A stretch of DNA of 64,000 nucleotides from Stieleria marina (GCA_007741555.1 CP036526.1:2790001-2854000), one strand, 5' to 3'; shown: positions 1-10,700, counted from the stretch's first letter. Notes: a model not told the origin generated them from the letters alone. Numbers and translations: made by a program.

Positions 1-317
1 ATGGCTGCAGCGCGGCCTCGCTGTGAAGAACTGATTGGAACGCCAAGTGATGGAGCGATCTGGCTCCACGATGCGGTGCATTTCACGCAAAATTGTTTCT
101 GCTATGTTTTGCGTAGAGTTTTTGTTTGGTTTCTTCTTCCGAGTGGGCTGCATAACGCACTGCCGCGGACTCAGGTTCTTTGGGCCTCGCGAATCTGGAT
201 GGACAGACAGCGGCAACTAAACGACTCGAAGGCTTGCGTGTGATGACGGACACGCAAGCGAACGAGCCACAGCTTGGCTTGACTCATCACCTAAAACGAT
301 CTTGCGGTGTTAACGAT
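1..317. other. Window-edge stretch with no supported gene
   Basis: I find no convincing gene here. An open frame from base 1 to 243 has no family resemblance. Frame 2 reads W-L-Q-R-G-L-A-V-K-N and stops at 32-34; this could be the last residues of a gene cut off by the window edge, but ten residues are too few to tell. The rest is probably leader or promoter sequence for the downstream formyltransferase. Confidence 0.3.
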
Positions 318-1202
318 ATGACGATCATTGAAGATACTTTTGCCGAAGCGTTTCCAATGCGAGGAACGCGATTGATCATCACGGCTTTGGATTCTGAACT
401 GGCGATGATTGCGGCCACTGAATTTTGTGGCAATGCGTCCAGCGTGATCGGCTGTGACGCCGAGGCGGGCATCGAACGTGTGATCGACGAATCGGAGACG
501 CCTGACGGACGACCGGGAGTCAGCGTGCTCGCATTTGCCTTTGACCGCAAATCACTCGAAGCTGCCGTAACCGCTCGAGTTGGTCAAAACGTGCTCACCT
601 GCCCGACGACGGCATGCTACGCGGGCATTGCATCGGAGAGCAAAGATGATCGCATCAAAGTCGGTGCGCAATTGCGTTTCTTTGGTGACGGCTATCAGTT
701 CAGCAAGAAACTGGATGATCGACGGTTTTGGCGAATCCCGGTCATGGATGGCGAATTTGTTTGTGAAGATGTCGTTGGAACCGTCAAAGGTATCGGCGGT
801 GGCAACTTGATTCTTTGCGGCACCAATCAGGCCACGGCATTGGCGGCGACTCGCGCGGCTGTGGCGGCGATTCGATTGGTGCCCGATGTGATCATGCCTT
901 TTCCAGGTGGAATGGTGCGAAGTGGATCGAAAGTAGGATCCAAATACGCTGCACTGAAAGCCAGTACGAACCACAAGTGGTGTCCTACTTTGATCGGACA
1001 AGCCGAAACGTCACTGAGTGATTCCGAAGGCGCTGTGTATGAAATCGTGATTGACGGGCTTTCTGAATCAGCAATCGCCGCTGCGATGCTAGCCGGAATC
1101 GGCGCAGCGAAGCTTTGTGAAGGTGTCGTCCGCGTTTCTGCCGGCAACTATGGCGGAAAGCTCGGGAAACATCATTTCCATCTACTCAAGTTAGTCGGCT
1201 AA
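318..1202 (+). CDS. fhcD: Formylmethanofuran--tetrahydromethanopterin N-formyltransferase
   Basis: This enzyme transfers a formyl group between methanofuran (or an analogue) and tetrahydromethanopterin in the cytoplasm. It belongs to the H4MPT-linked C1 pathway of methanogens, methylotrophs and many planctomycetes. The start I chose gives 294 residues, near the usual size of about 300. The N-terminus IEDTFAEAFPMRGTRLIITA is the family signature, followed by SSVIGCDAEAGIER and ETPDGRPGV. The C-terminus keeps GNYGGKLGKHHFHL. ATG 318 puts the signature right at the N-terminus as in archaeal Ftr; an in-frame ATG at 243 would add 25 unconserved residues, and no ribosome-binding site decides between them. 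The other Fhc subunits are not in view. The family call is firm; the direction of flux (formaldehyde oxidation or formate assimilation) is unknown. Confidence 0.93.
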   Translation: MTIIEDTFAEAFPMRGTRLIITALDSELAMIAATEFCGNASSVIGCDAEAGIERVIDESETPDGRPGVSVLAFAFDRKSLEAAVTARVGQNVLTCPTTACYAGIASESKDDRIKVGAQLRFFGDGYQFSKKLDDRRFWRIPVMDGEFVCEDVVGTVKGIGGGNLILCGTNQATALAATRAAVAAIRLVPDVIMPFPGGMVRSGSKVGSKYAALKASTNHKWCPTLIGQAETSLSDSEGAVYEIVIDGLSESAIAAAMLAGIGAAKLCEGVVRVSAGNYGGKLGKHHFHLLKLVG

Positions 1203-1359
1203 AAAGTCGACGGGGCCGTTTCGCGATTGGCGTGAGCGAATGATTGCGCAGTCTTTTGCTGCGGCCGCGTCCGCCGTTTCTTAACCCACGCGGTTCGGCC
1301 GACCTTTCCATCCAAGTAGTTTTTGCAGCGATCAATTCGAGCCACGGAAAACCAATCAG

Positions 1360-2118
1360 ATGAAACTTGTTTCTTGGAACGTCAACGGAATTCGAGCGGC
1401 GATGGGAAAGGGCTTCCGCGACTATATCGAATCCGATCAACCTGAAATCGTCTGCCTACAAGAAACCAAAGCAGAACCCGAGCAAGTTGACACACAATGG
1501 GCAGTCGATTTGGGATACGAGCAAGTGTGGAACTGTGCGACCAAAAGGGGCTACAGTGGCACAACAATCTGGAGCAAGCTGCCGATTAAAAAGGAATCCA
1601 GTGGCATTGGAATCAGTGAGCATGACGACGAAGGGCGAGTGATCACCACGACGTTCGACGATTTTCATCTCGTCACGGTGTATACGCCCAACTCCAAACG
1701 CGGGCTGCTGCGTTTGGACTACCGCCAAGAATGGGACAAGGATTTCTTGGCGTATGTCAAGAAGCTCAATCGTCGCAAACCGGTGATCTTTTGCGGCGAT
1801 CTGAACTGTGCACATAAAGAAATTGATTTAGCAAATCCAAAAGCAAACCGGCGGAATGCTGGCTTCACTCAGGAAGAGCGTGAAGGGGTCGATCGTATGG
1901 TGGATGCTGGTTTCATCGACTCATTTCGTCACTTTTGTGATGAACCGGACAACTACAGTTGGTGGACCTACCGAAGCAACGCTCGCGAGCGAAACATTGG
2001 CTGGCGATTGGACTACTTTTTTGTCTCGCAAAAGTTCGCCGATCGGGTTACCGATGCCGTGATTCGAGACGACATTCATGGATCGGACCACTGCCCGGTC
2101 GAGTTGATGATCAAGTAG
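1360..2118 (+). CDS. xth: Exodeoxyribonuclease III (AP endonuclease)
   Basis: Exonuclease III/AP endonuclease of the endonuclease-exonuclease-phosphatase fold, acting in base-excision repair by cutting at abasic sites and trimming 3' ends. The 252 residues cover the whole family length. Catalytic blocks are visible in order: KLVSWNVNGIRAA at the N-terminus, VCLQETKAE carrying the metal-binding Glu, TVYTPNS, ICGDLN-type FCGDLNCAHKEIDLANPK near residue 147, and RLDYFFVS followed by GSDHCPVEL at the C-terminus. It follows fhcD by 157 bases and is probably transcribed independently. The following gene begins 144 bases further on. A standard housekeeping enzyme, nothing unusual. Confidence 0.96.
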   Translation: MKLVSWNVNGIRAAMGKGFRDYIESDQPEIVCLQETKAEPEQVDTQWAVDLGYEQVWNCATKRGYSGTTIWSKLPIKKESSGIGISEHDDEGRVITTTFDDFHLVTVYTPNSKRGLLRLDYRQEWDKDFLAYVKKLNRRKPVIFCGDLNCAHKEIDLANPKANRRNAGFTQEEREGVDRMVDAGFIDSFRHFCDEPDNYSWWTYRSNARERNIGWRLDYFFVSQKFADRVTDAVIRDDIHGSDHCPVELMIK

Positions 2119-2262
2119 TGTCTGGCGGTTCCGCGGTTCGCGAATCGTTTTGTGATAATTGCCCAAGTCGATCAGCATCTTTCACGCTCTTCGATGTTGT
2201 TTCATTTATCATAGTAGGCAACGATGCCGCACCGCCCGGAACCAATTTGATCGCTGCAATCG

Positions 2263-5200
2263 ATGCACTCCAATCGTCATTTTTTTGTCGTCGCAATTGT
2301 CTGCCTGTGTCACGCATCGCCGTTGGCCGCCCAGGGTGACATTCAGTTCAATCGCGACATCCGTCCGATTCTGAGTCAGAATTGTTTTTACTGTCACGGA
2401 CTGGATCAGAATCACCGCGAAGCAGGCTTGCGTCTGGACACGCGGGACGCGGCGATCGAAGACCTAGGTGGTTACCAAGCAATCGTTCCGGGCAACGCGT
2501 CCGAATCGGAGTTGCTGGTGCGGATTTTGTCGGACGATCCCGACACATTGATGCCGCCTCCCGAATCAGAGCGAACCATCACGCCTGCGCAGCGTGAACT
2601 GATCGCGCGATGGATTGACCAAGGTGCTGAATACCAGGATCACTGGGCGTGGCAGAATCTAGAGTTGCCAAAAGTGCCTGGGACAATCAAATCGCAGACG
2701 ATTGAAGGCGCTGCCGCGATCGATGCCTTTTTGCAGCAAAGATGGGCCGACGAAGACGTGAAGCCGGTTTCGCCAGCTAGTGCGCGCGAGCAAATGAGAC
2801 GTTTGAGTTTTGATTTGCGTGGTCTGCCGCCAACGCTTAAGGAAGTAACTGACTTTCAGGCGGATCCTTCGCAGAGCCACTATGCGGAGATTCGTGATCG
2901 GTGGATGAACGAACTGGCTTATGCCGAACACCAAGCCGTCCGCTGGTTGGACTTGGTGCGTTGGGCAGACACGAGCGGGTTTGTCAGTGATGAACCGATT
3001 GCGTCGGGAGCATACCGGGCTTGGATTATCAAAGCGTATGCCAACAACATGCCCTTTGATCAATTCTCCAGGATGCAATTGGCTGGCGATCTGATCGAAA
3101 ATCCGACCGACGATTCGTTGGTCGCGTCCGGTTACAACCGAATCGTCAACACCAATTGTGAAGCGGGCGCGATCGAAGAAGAGCAGCTGTACAAACTAAA
3201 AGGTGAACATGTCCGTGCGGTTGGCACGGTTTGGATGGGACTGACCACCGGTTGTGCGGAGTGTCACGATCATAAATTTGATCCGATTTCGGCGAAGGAC
3301 TACTACAGCCTGGCAGCTTTTTGGGATGACTTAGTCGAAGCAGGCGTGTACACCCCGGGAGACCGTCGCGTGCCGCTTCATTATGTGCACGACGACTCGG
3401 CTGACTCGGCTCGCGATGCCGTTTTGACAGCGGAAATCAGCGCGTTCAAGTCTCAAATCATCGGCGACATTTCAGCAGCGGATGCTGAAGTGTTGCAGTG
3501 GGAGCAGGAGACGATCGCGAAACTGAAGGACAAAGAAACGAGAGTTGATTTTGCGTGGATTCCAGCGCAGTTGCCGGGGCCGAGAGTTGTTGAAGGAGAA
3601 TTTGATTCGATCAAGATTGACGACACTTTCGCACGCGAAACCCGAGCCGATGCGAATTCGTTTTATCGCCATCATGCTTCGGATCTGATGACGGGGTACA
3701 TCTACGAAAGGTCGCAGAAAACGGACGCTGAGAAAGACGCTTGGTTTGTCGATGTTTGGATCGACCGGGATGACAGGCCGCAGATGCTAGGCATTCAGGT
3801 TTCTCACGGTGACTACGGGCGACTCGGCTGGAAAACAGCTAATTACGAGACTTACCTTTGGGGCGAGGATACTTCTGGCACGTTAGTTCAGTCTCATTCG
3901 TGGAGCGATCCAGAACGCGTCAAGCGAATTGGAGATCTACCATCGGAATCGGGTTGGGTGCGCTTGCGTGTTCCGTCGAGTCAGTGGATTTCGCCGGTGG
4001 GCGGCCAATCCTTTGAAGCGACGGGGATGGCTTGGCTACAAACCGGAGGGCACGTTCGCTGGGCCGACAGTGGAATGGAGTTACGCACGGACAAAGCAAC
4101 TGCCCTGCAGCTTGGTGAGACAGCGATTCGAAAGTGGTATGAAACGCCCTGGAATCGTCAGGTGTATCAATCGCGACTCGAGTACGTCAGCAAAGCGTTG
4201 TTGACGAAGTCCGATCAGCGCAGTGATCTGCAGCGAGAGATTGTGCGCGAAGCGTTTTGTGAGCAATCGCATCCCGAGCTACTCGATCGACTTCGCAGCC
4301 TCGAAAGCGAGCTCTACGTTCGACGCAGTCAAGCGATGCCGGTATTGGTTTCGCGTTCCAGTAGCCAGCGTAAGACGACTCGGCTGTTAGGACGTGGAGA
4401 CTTTTCAGATAAAACAGGTCCCTTGGTCGAATCGGCTGTTCCCGAATTTCTTGGCGCGATCGAGGCGGACGCTGGAGTTGCCAATCGACTTCATCTGGCC
4501 AATTGGCTGTTTGATCAAGGAGCCTCGCTCACGGCCCGCGTGTATGTCAATCGCTTGTGGCACCAATTCTACGGTCGCGGTTTGAGCGAAACTCTGGAAG
4601 ACTCTGGCACGCAGGGTGATTGGCCATCGCACCTGGATCTGCTGAATTGGTTGGCAGTCGAATTTCGCGATAGCGGATGGAACCGTGATCACATGGTTCG
4701 CTTGTTGACATCGACAACGGCGTATCGCCTGAGCAGTGTGCCACAGAGCTCGGACCCCGGCAATCGATTGCACGCACGGCAGGGGCGTTTTCGTTTGCCA
4801 GCTGAAGCGATCCGCGATTCGGCGCTGACCGCCGCTGGGCTGCTGATGCAAACCTCGGATATTCCACTGGAGAGCTTTTATCCGTATCAGCCGCTGAATT
4901 ACTGGGAGCGTTCCAGCAAAGTCATGTTCGGTAGCCGGCACTTGGATTGGAATACAAGTCGAACGGCCAGCCAATATCACCGCAGCATGTACACGTTTTG
5001 GAAGCGACAAAATATCCATCCAACCATGTTGGCTTTTGACGCGCCCACGCGACAGGAATGCACTGCGAAGCGAAATATCACGAATACACCAGGCCAGGCG
5101 TTGGCCTTGTTGAATGATCCGATGTTTGTCGAAGCGGCCCGTGTGATGGCAATCCGAATCATGCAAACAGACGCCAGCAGCGACCAAGAGCGTATCGATT

Positions 5201-5433
5201 CGGCCTATCGTTTCGCTTTGCAACGAAAGCCATCGGCGAGAGAAACGACCACATTGCTCAGTTTGCTCGATCAGCAACGCGAGCTTTTTGGACGACAGAC
5301 CGACGCAGCGGTATCACTGATTTCCATTGGGCAGTCTCCTACCCCCGATGATATTGACGCCTGCGAGTTGGCAGCATGGACTGTGTTGGCCCGCACGCTG
5401 TTGAATCTCCACGAGTTTTTGAATCGGTCGTAA
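2263..5433 (+). CDS. Secreted PSCyt1/DUF1549/DUF1553 protein
   Basis: A 1056-residue exported protein of a family expanded in planctomycetes; its biochemical role is not established. A signal peptide (residues 1 to about 23, ending ASPLAAQG) is followed by a PSCyt1 c-type cytochrome segment, DIRPILSQNCFYCHG, with a CxxCH haem motif at 41-45. The DUF1549 region (about 150-360) carries a second CxxCH in TGCAECHDHKFDPI near residue 331. The middle (about 430-620) looks like a beta-rich carbohydrate-binding-type insertion. DUF1553 occupies about 720-1010, including ARVYVNRLWHQFYGRGL. Three bases separate it from the downstream DUF1501 gene, the usual arrangement for this pair, so the two are almost certainly co-transcribed. 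A role in surface or periplasmic polysaccharide degradation is often proposed but cannot be shown from sequence. Confidence 0.93.
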   Translation: MHSNRHFFVVAIVCLCHASPLAAQGDIQFNRDIRPILSQNCFYCHGLDQNHREAGLRLDTRDAAIEDLGGYQAIVPGNASESELLVRILSDDPDTLMPPPESERTITPAQRELIARWIDQGAEYQDHWAWQNLELPKVPGTIKSQTIEGAAAIDAFLQQRWADEDVKPVSPASAREQMRRLSFDLRGLPPTLKEVTDFQADPSQSHYAEIRDRWMNELAYAEHQAVRWLDLVRWADTSGFVSDEPIASGAYRAWIIKAYANNMPFDQFSRMQLAGDLIENPTDDSLVASGYNRIVNTNCEAGAIEEEQLYKLKGEHVRAVGTVWMGLTTGCAECHDHKFDPISAKDYYSLAAFWDDLVEAGVYTPGDRRVPLHYVHDDSADSARDAVLTAEISAFKSQIIGDISAADAEVLQWEQETIAKLKDKETRVDFAWIPAQLPGPRVVEGEFDSIKIDDTFARETRADANSFYRHHASDLMTGYIYERSQKTDAEKDAWFVDVWIDRDDRPQMLGIQVSHGDYGRLGWKTANYETYLWGEDTSGTLVQSHSWSDPERVKRIGDLPSESGWVRLRVPSSQWISPVGGQSFEATGMAWLQTGGHVRWADSGMELRTDKATALQLGETAIRKWYETPWNRQVYQSRLEYVSKALLTKSDQRSDLQREIVREAFCEQSHPELLDRLRSLESELYVRRSQAMPVLVSRSSSQRKTTRLLGRGDFSDKTGPLVESAVPEFLGAIEADAGVANRLHLANWLFDQGASLTARVYVNRLWHQFYGRGLSETLEDSGTQGDWPSHLDLLNWLAVEFRDSGWNRDHMVRLLTSTTAYRLSSVPQSSDPGNRLHARQGRFRLPAEAIRDSALTAAGLLMQTSDIPLESFYPYQPLNYWERSSKVMFGSRHLDWNTSRTASQYHRSMYTFWKRQNIHPTMLAFDAPTRQECTAKRNITNTPGQALALLNDPMFVEAARVMAIRIMQTDASSDQERIDSAYRFALQRKPSARETTTLLSLLDQQRELFGRQTDAAVSLISIGQSPTPDDIDACELAAWTVLARTLLNLHEFLNRS

Positions 5434-5436
5434 CGA

Positions 5437-6849
5437 ATGTCGTCACAAAAAATGAATTCGATCTTCACTAGAATGCGCGACGTCACGCGTCGACATTTCT
5501 TTTCGTCCACTGCGACCGGCCTGGGCGCAGCGGCTCTTCATTCGTTGCTGGCCCGTGACGCGGCGGCCGCAACAACGTTTCCAAATTTCGCACCGAAAGC
5601 CAAACGAGTCATTTACTTATACATGGCGGGCGGGCCAAGTCAGTTTGAAACGTTCGACGACAAGCCCATGTTGCGGAAGCTGCATGGACAGCCGATTCCC
5701 AAGTCGCTGACCGAAGGAGTCAAGCTGGCATTTTTGCAGTACGAAGCGCATAAATGTTTTGGTACGGACGTTGGTTTTAAGAAGTGTGGTCAGTCGGGGC
5801 AGAATATTTCCAATCTTCTGCCCAATTTGCAGAACGTTGCCGACGAATTGTGCGTGGTTCGGACTTTGATGACGGACCAAGTCAATCACGATCCTGCGCA
5901 TACGTTTATGAACACGGGGTTCAGCATCGCGGGTCGCCCCAGCATGGGATCGTGGGTTTCGTATGGACTGGGAAATGATTCGCAAAATCTCCCCAGCTTT
6001 GTGGTCATGCGATCTGGTCCAGAAGGTCAGCCAATTCCAACGACGGCATGGCACAATGGGTTTCTACCGGGCAAGCACCAGGGAGTCGAGTTTTATGGCA
6101 GCGAGCAACCGCTGAACTACCTGCAGTCGCCCGCGGGCATTGGCCGCAAAACGCAAAGTGATACCATTGATGCGATCAACGAACTGAACCGTTTCTATCA
6201 ACAGACGGCTCACGACAAAGAGATTACGACACGGATCAATCAGTACGAACTAGCGTTTCAGATGCAGACCAGTGTGCCAGAATTGGCCGATTTTTCGTCG
6301 GAGTCTCTCACGACGCGTGAGTCATACGGTGTCGGCGACAAGCCCGATGGTAGCTTTGGTTCCAATTGCTTGATGGCTCGGAGAATGGCCGAACGCGGCA
6401 TTCGATTTATTCAGCTCTACCATACAGGCTGGGATCATCATGGGCAGGTCGTGAAGGGGGTTACGTCGCGTGCAAAAGAAACTGATCAAGGCGCGGCGGC
6501 ATTGATTGCCGATTTGAAACAGCGCGGCATGCTGGACGACACGCTCGTAATCTGGGGCGGCGAATTTGGACGCACGCCGATGTCGCAAGGCGGTAGTGGA
6601 CGCGACCACCATACCAAGAGCGGTGCACTGTTCATGGCTGGTGCTGGAGTAAACGCAGGGGCAAGCTACGGCGAAACCGATGACTTTGGATTTGCGCCGT
6701 CGATCGACCCGTTTCATGTGCACGATTTCCATGCGACGGTATTGCATCTGCTAGGCATCAATCACAAACGGCTGACCTATCGATTCAAAGGCTTTGATTT
6801 CCGGCTGACCAACGTCCATGGGCACGTGATCAAAGACATTCTGGCTTAA
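5437..6849 (+). CDS. TAT-exported DUF1501 protein
   Basis: A DUF1501 protein (alkaline-phosphatase/sulfatase-like fold family) of 470 residues or slightly fewer. The N-terminus has a twin-arginine signal, DVTRRHFFSSTATGLGAAAL, implying export in folded form. Family blocks are clear: YLYMAGGPSQFETFDDKP near residue 65, NHDPAHTFMNTG, GIRFIQLYHTGWDHHG, and WGGEFGRTPMSQGGSGRDHH near 372, whose His and Asp residues resemble metal ligands. It begins three bases after the DUF1549/DUF1553 gene and is its usual partner. The start could be ATG 5437, 5452 or 5473; the last puts the twin arginines closest to the N-terminus. Substrate unknown. Confidence 0.92.
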   Translation: MSSQKMNSIFTRMRDVTRRHFFSSTATGLGAAALHSLLARDAAAATTFPNFAPKAKRVIYLYMAGGPSQFETFDDKPMLRKLHGQPIPKSLTEGVKLAFLQYEAHKCFGTDVGFKKCGQSGQNISNLLPNLQNVADELCVVRTLMTDQVNHDPAHTFMNTGFSIAGRPSMGSWVSYGLGNDSQNLPSFVVMRSGPEGQPIPTTAWHNGFLPGKHQGVEFYGSEQPLNYLQSPAGIGRKTQSDTIDAINELNRFYQQTAHDKEITTRINQYELAFQMQTSVPELADFSSESLTTRESYGVGDKPDGSFGSNCLMARRMAERGIRFIQLYHTGWDHHGQVVKGVTSRAKETDQGAAALIADLKQRGMLDDTLVIWGGEFGRTPMSQGGSGRDHHTKSGALFMAGAGVNAGASYGETDDFGFAPSIDPFHVHDFHATVLHLLGINHKRLTYRFKGFDFRLTNVHGHVIKDILA

Positions 6850-6874
6850 TTCGCAGCCGTCGAATTCACGCTGA

Positions 6875-7561
6875 TCAAGCTTGCTCGTGAATCGCTTTGC
6901 AAATCATTCGTAGCGAGCTTTCTATATCACCATCGGCAGTTTTGAAGCTGTCGGCATCGATTGTCAGCGGTGCCCCCAAAACGACAAGCGGTGCTCCGTG
7001 CTTGGGGCACTCGATAGCTTGTTCCAAAGACAAACCGCCCACGGCTTGAACAGGAACGTCAACTGCTTGAACGACTTCACGTAGCTGATCCATTGGGCTC
7101 GGCATCGGGTGTCCCGCCGCCGCAATGCCACGTCGTTCGTCGTATCCAATGTGGTGAATGACAAAGTCGCAGCCGTGGTCTTCTAAGAACTTGGCACCGG
7201 CGACCATGTCTTCGCAGACCATGTTGTCACCCATCACCTGGCAGCCAAAATCGGCACCCGCTTTGACGACGCACTTGATCGTTTCGCTGTGGGCGCGAGC
7301 CATCACAACCACGTGCGTGGCGCCCGCTTTGGCCATCATCTCCGCTTCCAGATAGCCGCCATCCATCGTCTTCAGGTCAGCCACGATCGGTGTATCGGGA
7401 AACGCTTCACGCAATTTTCGGACGCCATGCAATCCTTCGGCCAAGATCAATGGTGTGCCGGCTTCTAGCCAGTCCACGCCTGCTCGCATGGCCAGAGCGG
7501 CGGTTTCGAGGGCTTCGTCAATGTTGGTCAGGTCGAGCGATATTTGGACGATGGGTTTCAC
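6875..7561 (-). CDS. 3-hexulose-6-phosphate synthase-like enzyme (HUMPS/OMPDC superfamily)
   Basis: A 228-residue TIM-barrel protein of the orotidine-monophosphate-decarboxylase superfamily. Hexulose-phosphate synthase condenses formaldehyde with ribulose 5-phosphate. The motif VADLKTMDGGYLEAEMMAKA near residues 60-80 contains the D-x-K-x-x-D active-site pattern in the KTMD form typical of these synthases, and GATHVVVMARAHSET and VPVQAVGGLSLEQA follow. The start codon is GTG at 7561, preceded on the minus strand by an AAGGGA-like ribosome-binding site. Ketogulonate-phosphate decarboxylase is the main alternative because the two share the motif. The nearby formyltransferase makes a C1 role attractive, but that is inference. 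No isomerase (HPI) gene is adjacent. Confidence 0.75.
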   Translation of the reverse strand: MKPIVQISLDLTNIDEALETAALAMRAGVDWLEAGTPLILAEGLHGVRKLREAFPDTPIVADLKTMDGGYLEAEMMAKAGATHVVVMARAHSETIKCVVKAGADFGCQVMGDNMVCEDMVAGAKFLEDHGCDFVIHHIGYDERRGIAAAGHPMPSPMDQLREVVQAVDVPVQAVGGLSLEQAIECPKHGAPLVVLGAPLTIDADSFKTADGDIESSLRMICKAIHEQA

Positions 7562-7738
7562 TGGCGCATCCCTTATTCAAGTGCGTCGTTTAAATGCCGA
7601 ATTGGAGTGCCTAGTTTAGAAGGTTGTGGTCGTCGAGAACACAAACAGATGCTGAAGGCACCTGATTAGCGAAAACTAAACGAAGATCACTCCGTGCGCA
7701 AGTTCCTTTATCGCCCGGAAGACTCTGACTGCGTCTCG

Positions 7739-10700
7739 CTATTTCGCAAACGCGAGTGCCAGATGGTCTTTCAGGAACATGCGTATTTTGCGACTGCGGA
7801 CATGTTTCAGTTCCGTCAGGTTCAAAGTGACATGCACTTGGTCGTCACGTGACGCGTCGATCGGCGCGTCAATATCCAGGGTTGCCAAGCGGTCCGGGTC
7901 GACACTGCCGGTTGGTCCCGACAAAGTCACCTTCAATGATTCAGGCTCTTTTGTCTCGACCGCAGCCCACAGTTCTCCTTTTCCAAACGGTCGCACGTGG
8001 ACTCGCGTTGGATCATCAAAGGCCAGCGAGTCATCGCCAGCGATCTGCTGCATTAGCGTCAACACGCGCTCCGCCATTTCAAGCGGCCACTGCGGATCGG
8101 TGCCTTCAGGGAAACCCTTGCTAAGCGAGTGCCAGCGGCGGCCCAATACGTGCCACGGATCGTTTGCGTTTTTGCGTTTGGGGGCTGTTGATTTGGCCAC
8201 CGCGTCGGCAGCCGATTGGGTGGCTGTTGTCGCGTTCGCTCGTTTGTTCGTGGCGGCTTTGCGTCGCGGCTTTGGTTTGCGGGGCGATTCGACTTGTGGT
8301 GTATCGCCCAAGGTCTCCTGGCCCTGCGTGCCCAGCACGGGAGCAAGGAAATCGGCGGTCGATATTGCTTTGGTGCGATGTGCTTTCGTCGTTCTGGGAT
8401 ACTTCGCGGTGGCGGCCAACTCTTCTGGCGTTCCTGCGAAAACAATCTCGCCACCATGAACGCCAGCGCCCGGACCCATGTCGACAACCCAGTCAGCGCA
8501 CTTGATGACGTCCAAATTGTGCTCGATCACCACGACAGTGTTACCAAGTTCGACCAGCCGCTGCAAAACATTCAACAGCTTGGCGATGTCATTGAAATGC
8601 AGTCCTGTCGTCGGTTCGTCCAGCAGATACAGCGTGTTGCCTGTTACGGGGCGTGCCAGTTCGGCGGCCAGTTTGACTCGTTGTGCTTCACCACCAGACA
8701 GAGTCGGCGCTGATTGCCCTAGCGTGACGTATTCCAAGCCGACGTCACAAAGTGTCTGCAGAATCCCGCGGATCTTGGTGTGATCAGAAAACAACTCGAC
8801 TGCTTCACCGCATTGCATTGCGAGCACATCGGCGATCGACTGGCCGTGGAATTTGACTTCCAAAACATCGTCGTTGTAGCGCTGGCTATCGCATTCTTCG
8901 CACGGAACCCACACGTCCGGCAGGAAGTGCATTTCGATCTTGCGTTGACCACTGCCTTCGCAAGTTTCGCAGCGTCCGCCCGGGACGTTGAAGCTAAACG
9001 TACGCTGTGTAAAACGCCGCTCGGCTGCTTCGGGAATCGAAGCGAACAAGTTGCGAATGAGGTCAAACGCTCCGGTGTAGGTAGCAGGATTGCTGCTTGG
9101 CGAATTGCCGAGCGGCGATTGGTCGACGCGGATGACTTTGTCGATATACCGAACGCCTTCGAGTTTTTCGTGTCGTCCAGGTTTTGCGTTGGCGCGATGC
9201 AATCGGCGCGCAAGTGCGGGATAAAGAATTCCGTTGATCAGCGAACTCTTTCCGCTGCCACTTGGGCCAGTGACGGCCGTGAAAACGCCAAGTGGCAATT
9301 CGAAGTCCACGTTCTGCAGATTGTTTTCTGCTGCCCCGGCGACTTTCAGGAAATTGACGTACGGCTGACCTTTGCGTCCGATCACAGGTCGGCGCGACGA
9401 CGGAATCGGGATTTCTTTTTCGCCGGTGATGTACCCGGCCGTGACCGATGCTTCGGCAGGTTCGATTGCTGGCGGGACACCTTCGGCGACAATTCGCCCC
9501 CCGCCGCGACCGGCCCCGGGGCCGAAGTCACAGAGGTAATCGCTGCCGGCAATCACGTCGCGGTCATGTTCGACGACAAGCAACGTGTTGCCTTGATCAC
9601 GCAGGCGATGCATCGCGCCGAGCAATCGTTGGTTGTCGCGTGGGTGAAGTCCAATCGTCGGTTCATCCAAAACGTACAGGACACCGCAAAGTCCGCTTCC
9701 TAGCTGGGCAGCCAATCGGATCCGCTGGGCCTCGCCGCCCGAAAGTGTCGCTGCACCCCGATGCAGAGTCAGGTAGTCCAGGCCCACGTCCAACAAAAAG
9801 CGGACTCTTGATTCGACTTCGCGCACCAGTTCGCCCGCGATCTTTCGTTCGCGCTGCGTGAGTTTCCATTGCTGGACGTTGGTGCTCAGTCGATCCAATG
9901 GCATCGTGACCAAGTCAGCAATCGTCAAGTCGCGAAATCGGCAAGACGCGGCGTCTTCGTGCAATCGAGATCCGTCGCACGATGAACAATCGATTTCGTC
10001 AACAAATTTCTGCAGTTTCCCACGTAGACCGGGTGTCAGTCGTGACGCCTCTTCCAGGGCGGGATAGAAACCTTTGAACTGAAACCGAAACAAGACCGTC
10101 TGTGCTTTGGCCGTCGGTTTGGTGTCGCTCTGACGAACTTCGATCCAGGTGTTTCCCAGCCCGTGGAAAAGGATGCGTCGGTGGGCGACGGACAATTGGT
10201 CAAACGCCAAGTCGATTGGAATCCCGGTTTGGCGCGAGAGTGCATTGAGCATCCATGTTGATACCGCTTGGTCAACGGAGGGCCAAAGCAGTGAAGCTCC
10301 GTCGGAGAGCGTCGCCGTGGGGGAACTAATCAGTGCTGCGGGATTGGTGCCCGTCTGGGTTCCCAGGCCTTCGCATTGCGGACACCAGCCGATCGCGGAG
10401 TTGAACGAAAAGTGGTGCGGCGAGAGTTGATTGAAGGAACGTCCGCAGTCGCCGCAGACCAAATGCTGGCTATGACGATGCGTAGTCCATTCGGGCTCTT
10501 CACGTTCCGGGTCCGCTTCAGCAACTTCGATGACACCAACGCCCAGCGATAGTGCTTGTTCGATACTGTCGCTGATTCGTGTTCGTTCATCAGGGTCGAT
10601 CGCAATCCGGTCGACGACAACCTGCACCGTTTGTTTGCGACGTGGGTCCAGCTTGGGTGCATCGTCGAGTGCGACGGTTGTCCCATCAATCCGGACCCGC

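Noticed and set aside
1-243. 80-residue plus-strand frame at the window edge
   Set aside because: No family resemblance, low-complexity mix of residues, and overlapped by the upstream part of the formyltransferase leader.
4405-5277. 290-residue minus-strand frame inside the DUF1549/DUF1553 gene
   Set aside because: Antisense to a clearly conserved coding region and with no recognisable motifs; codon-structure shadow.
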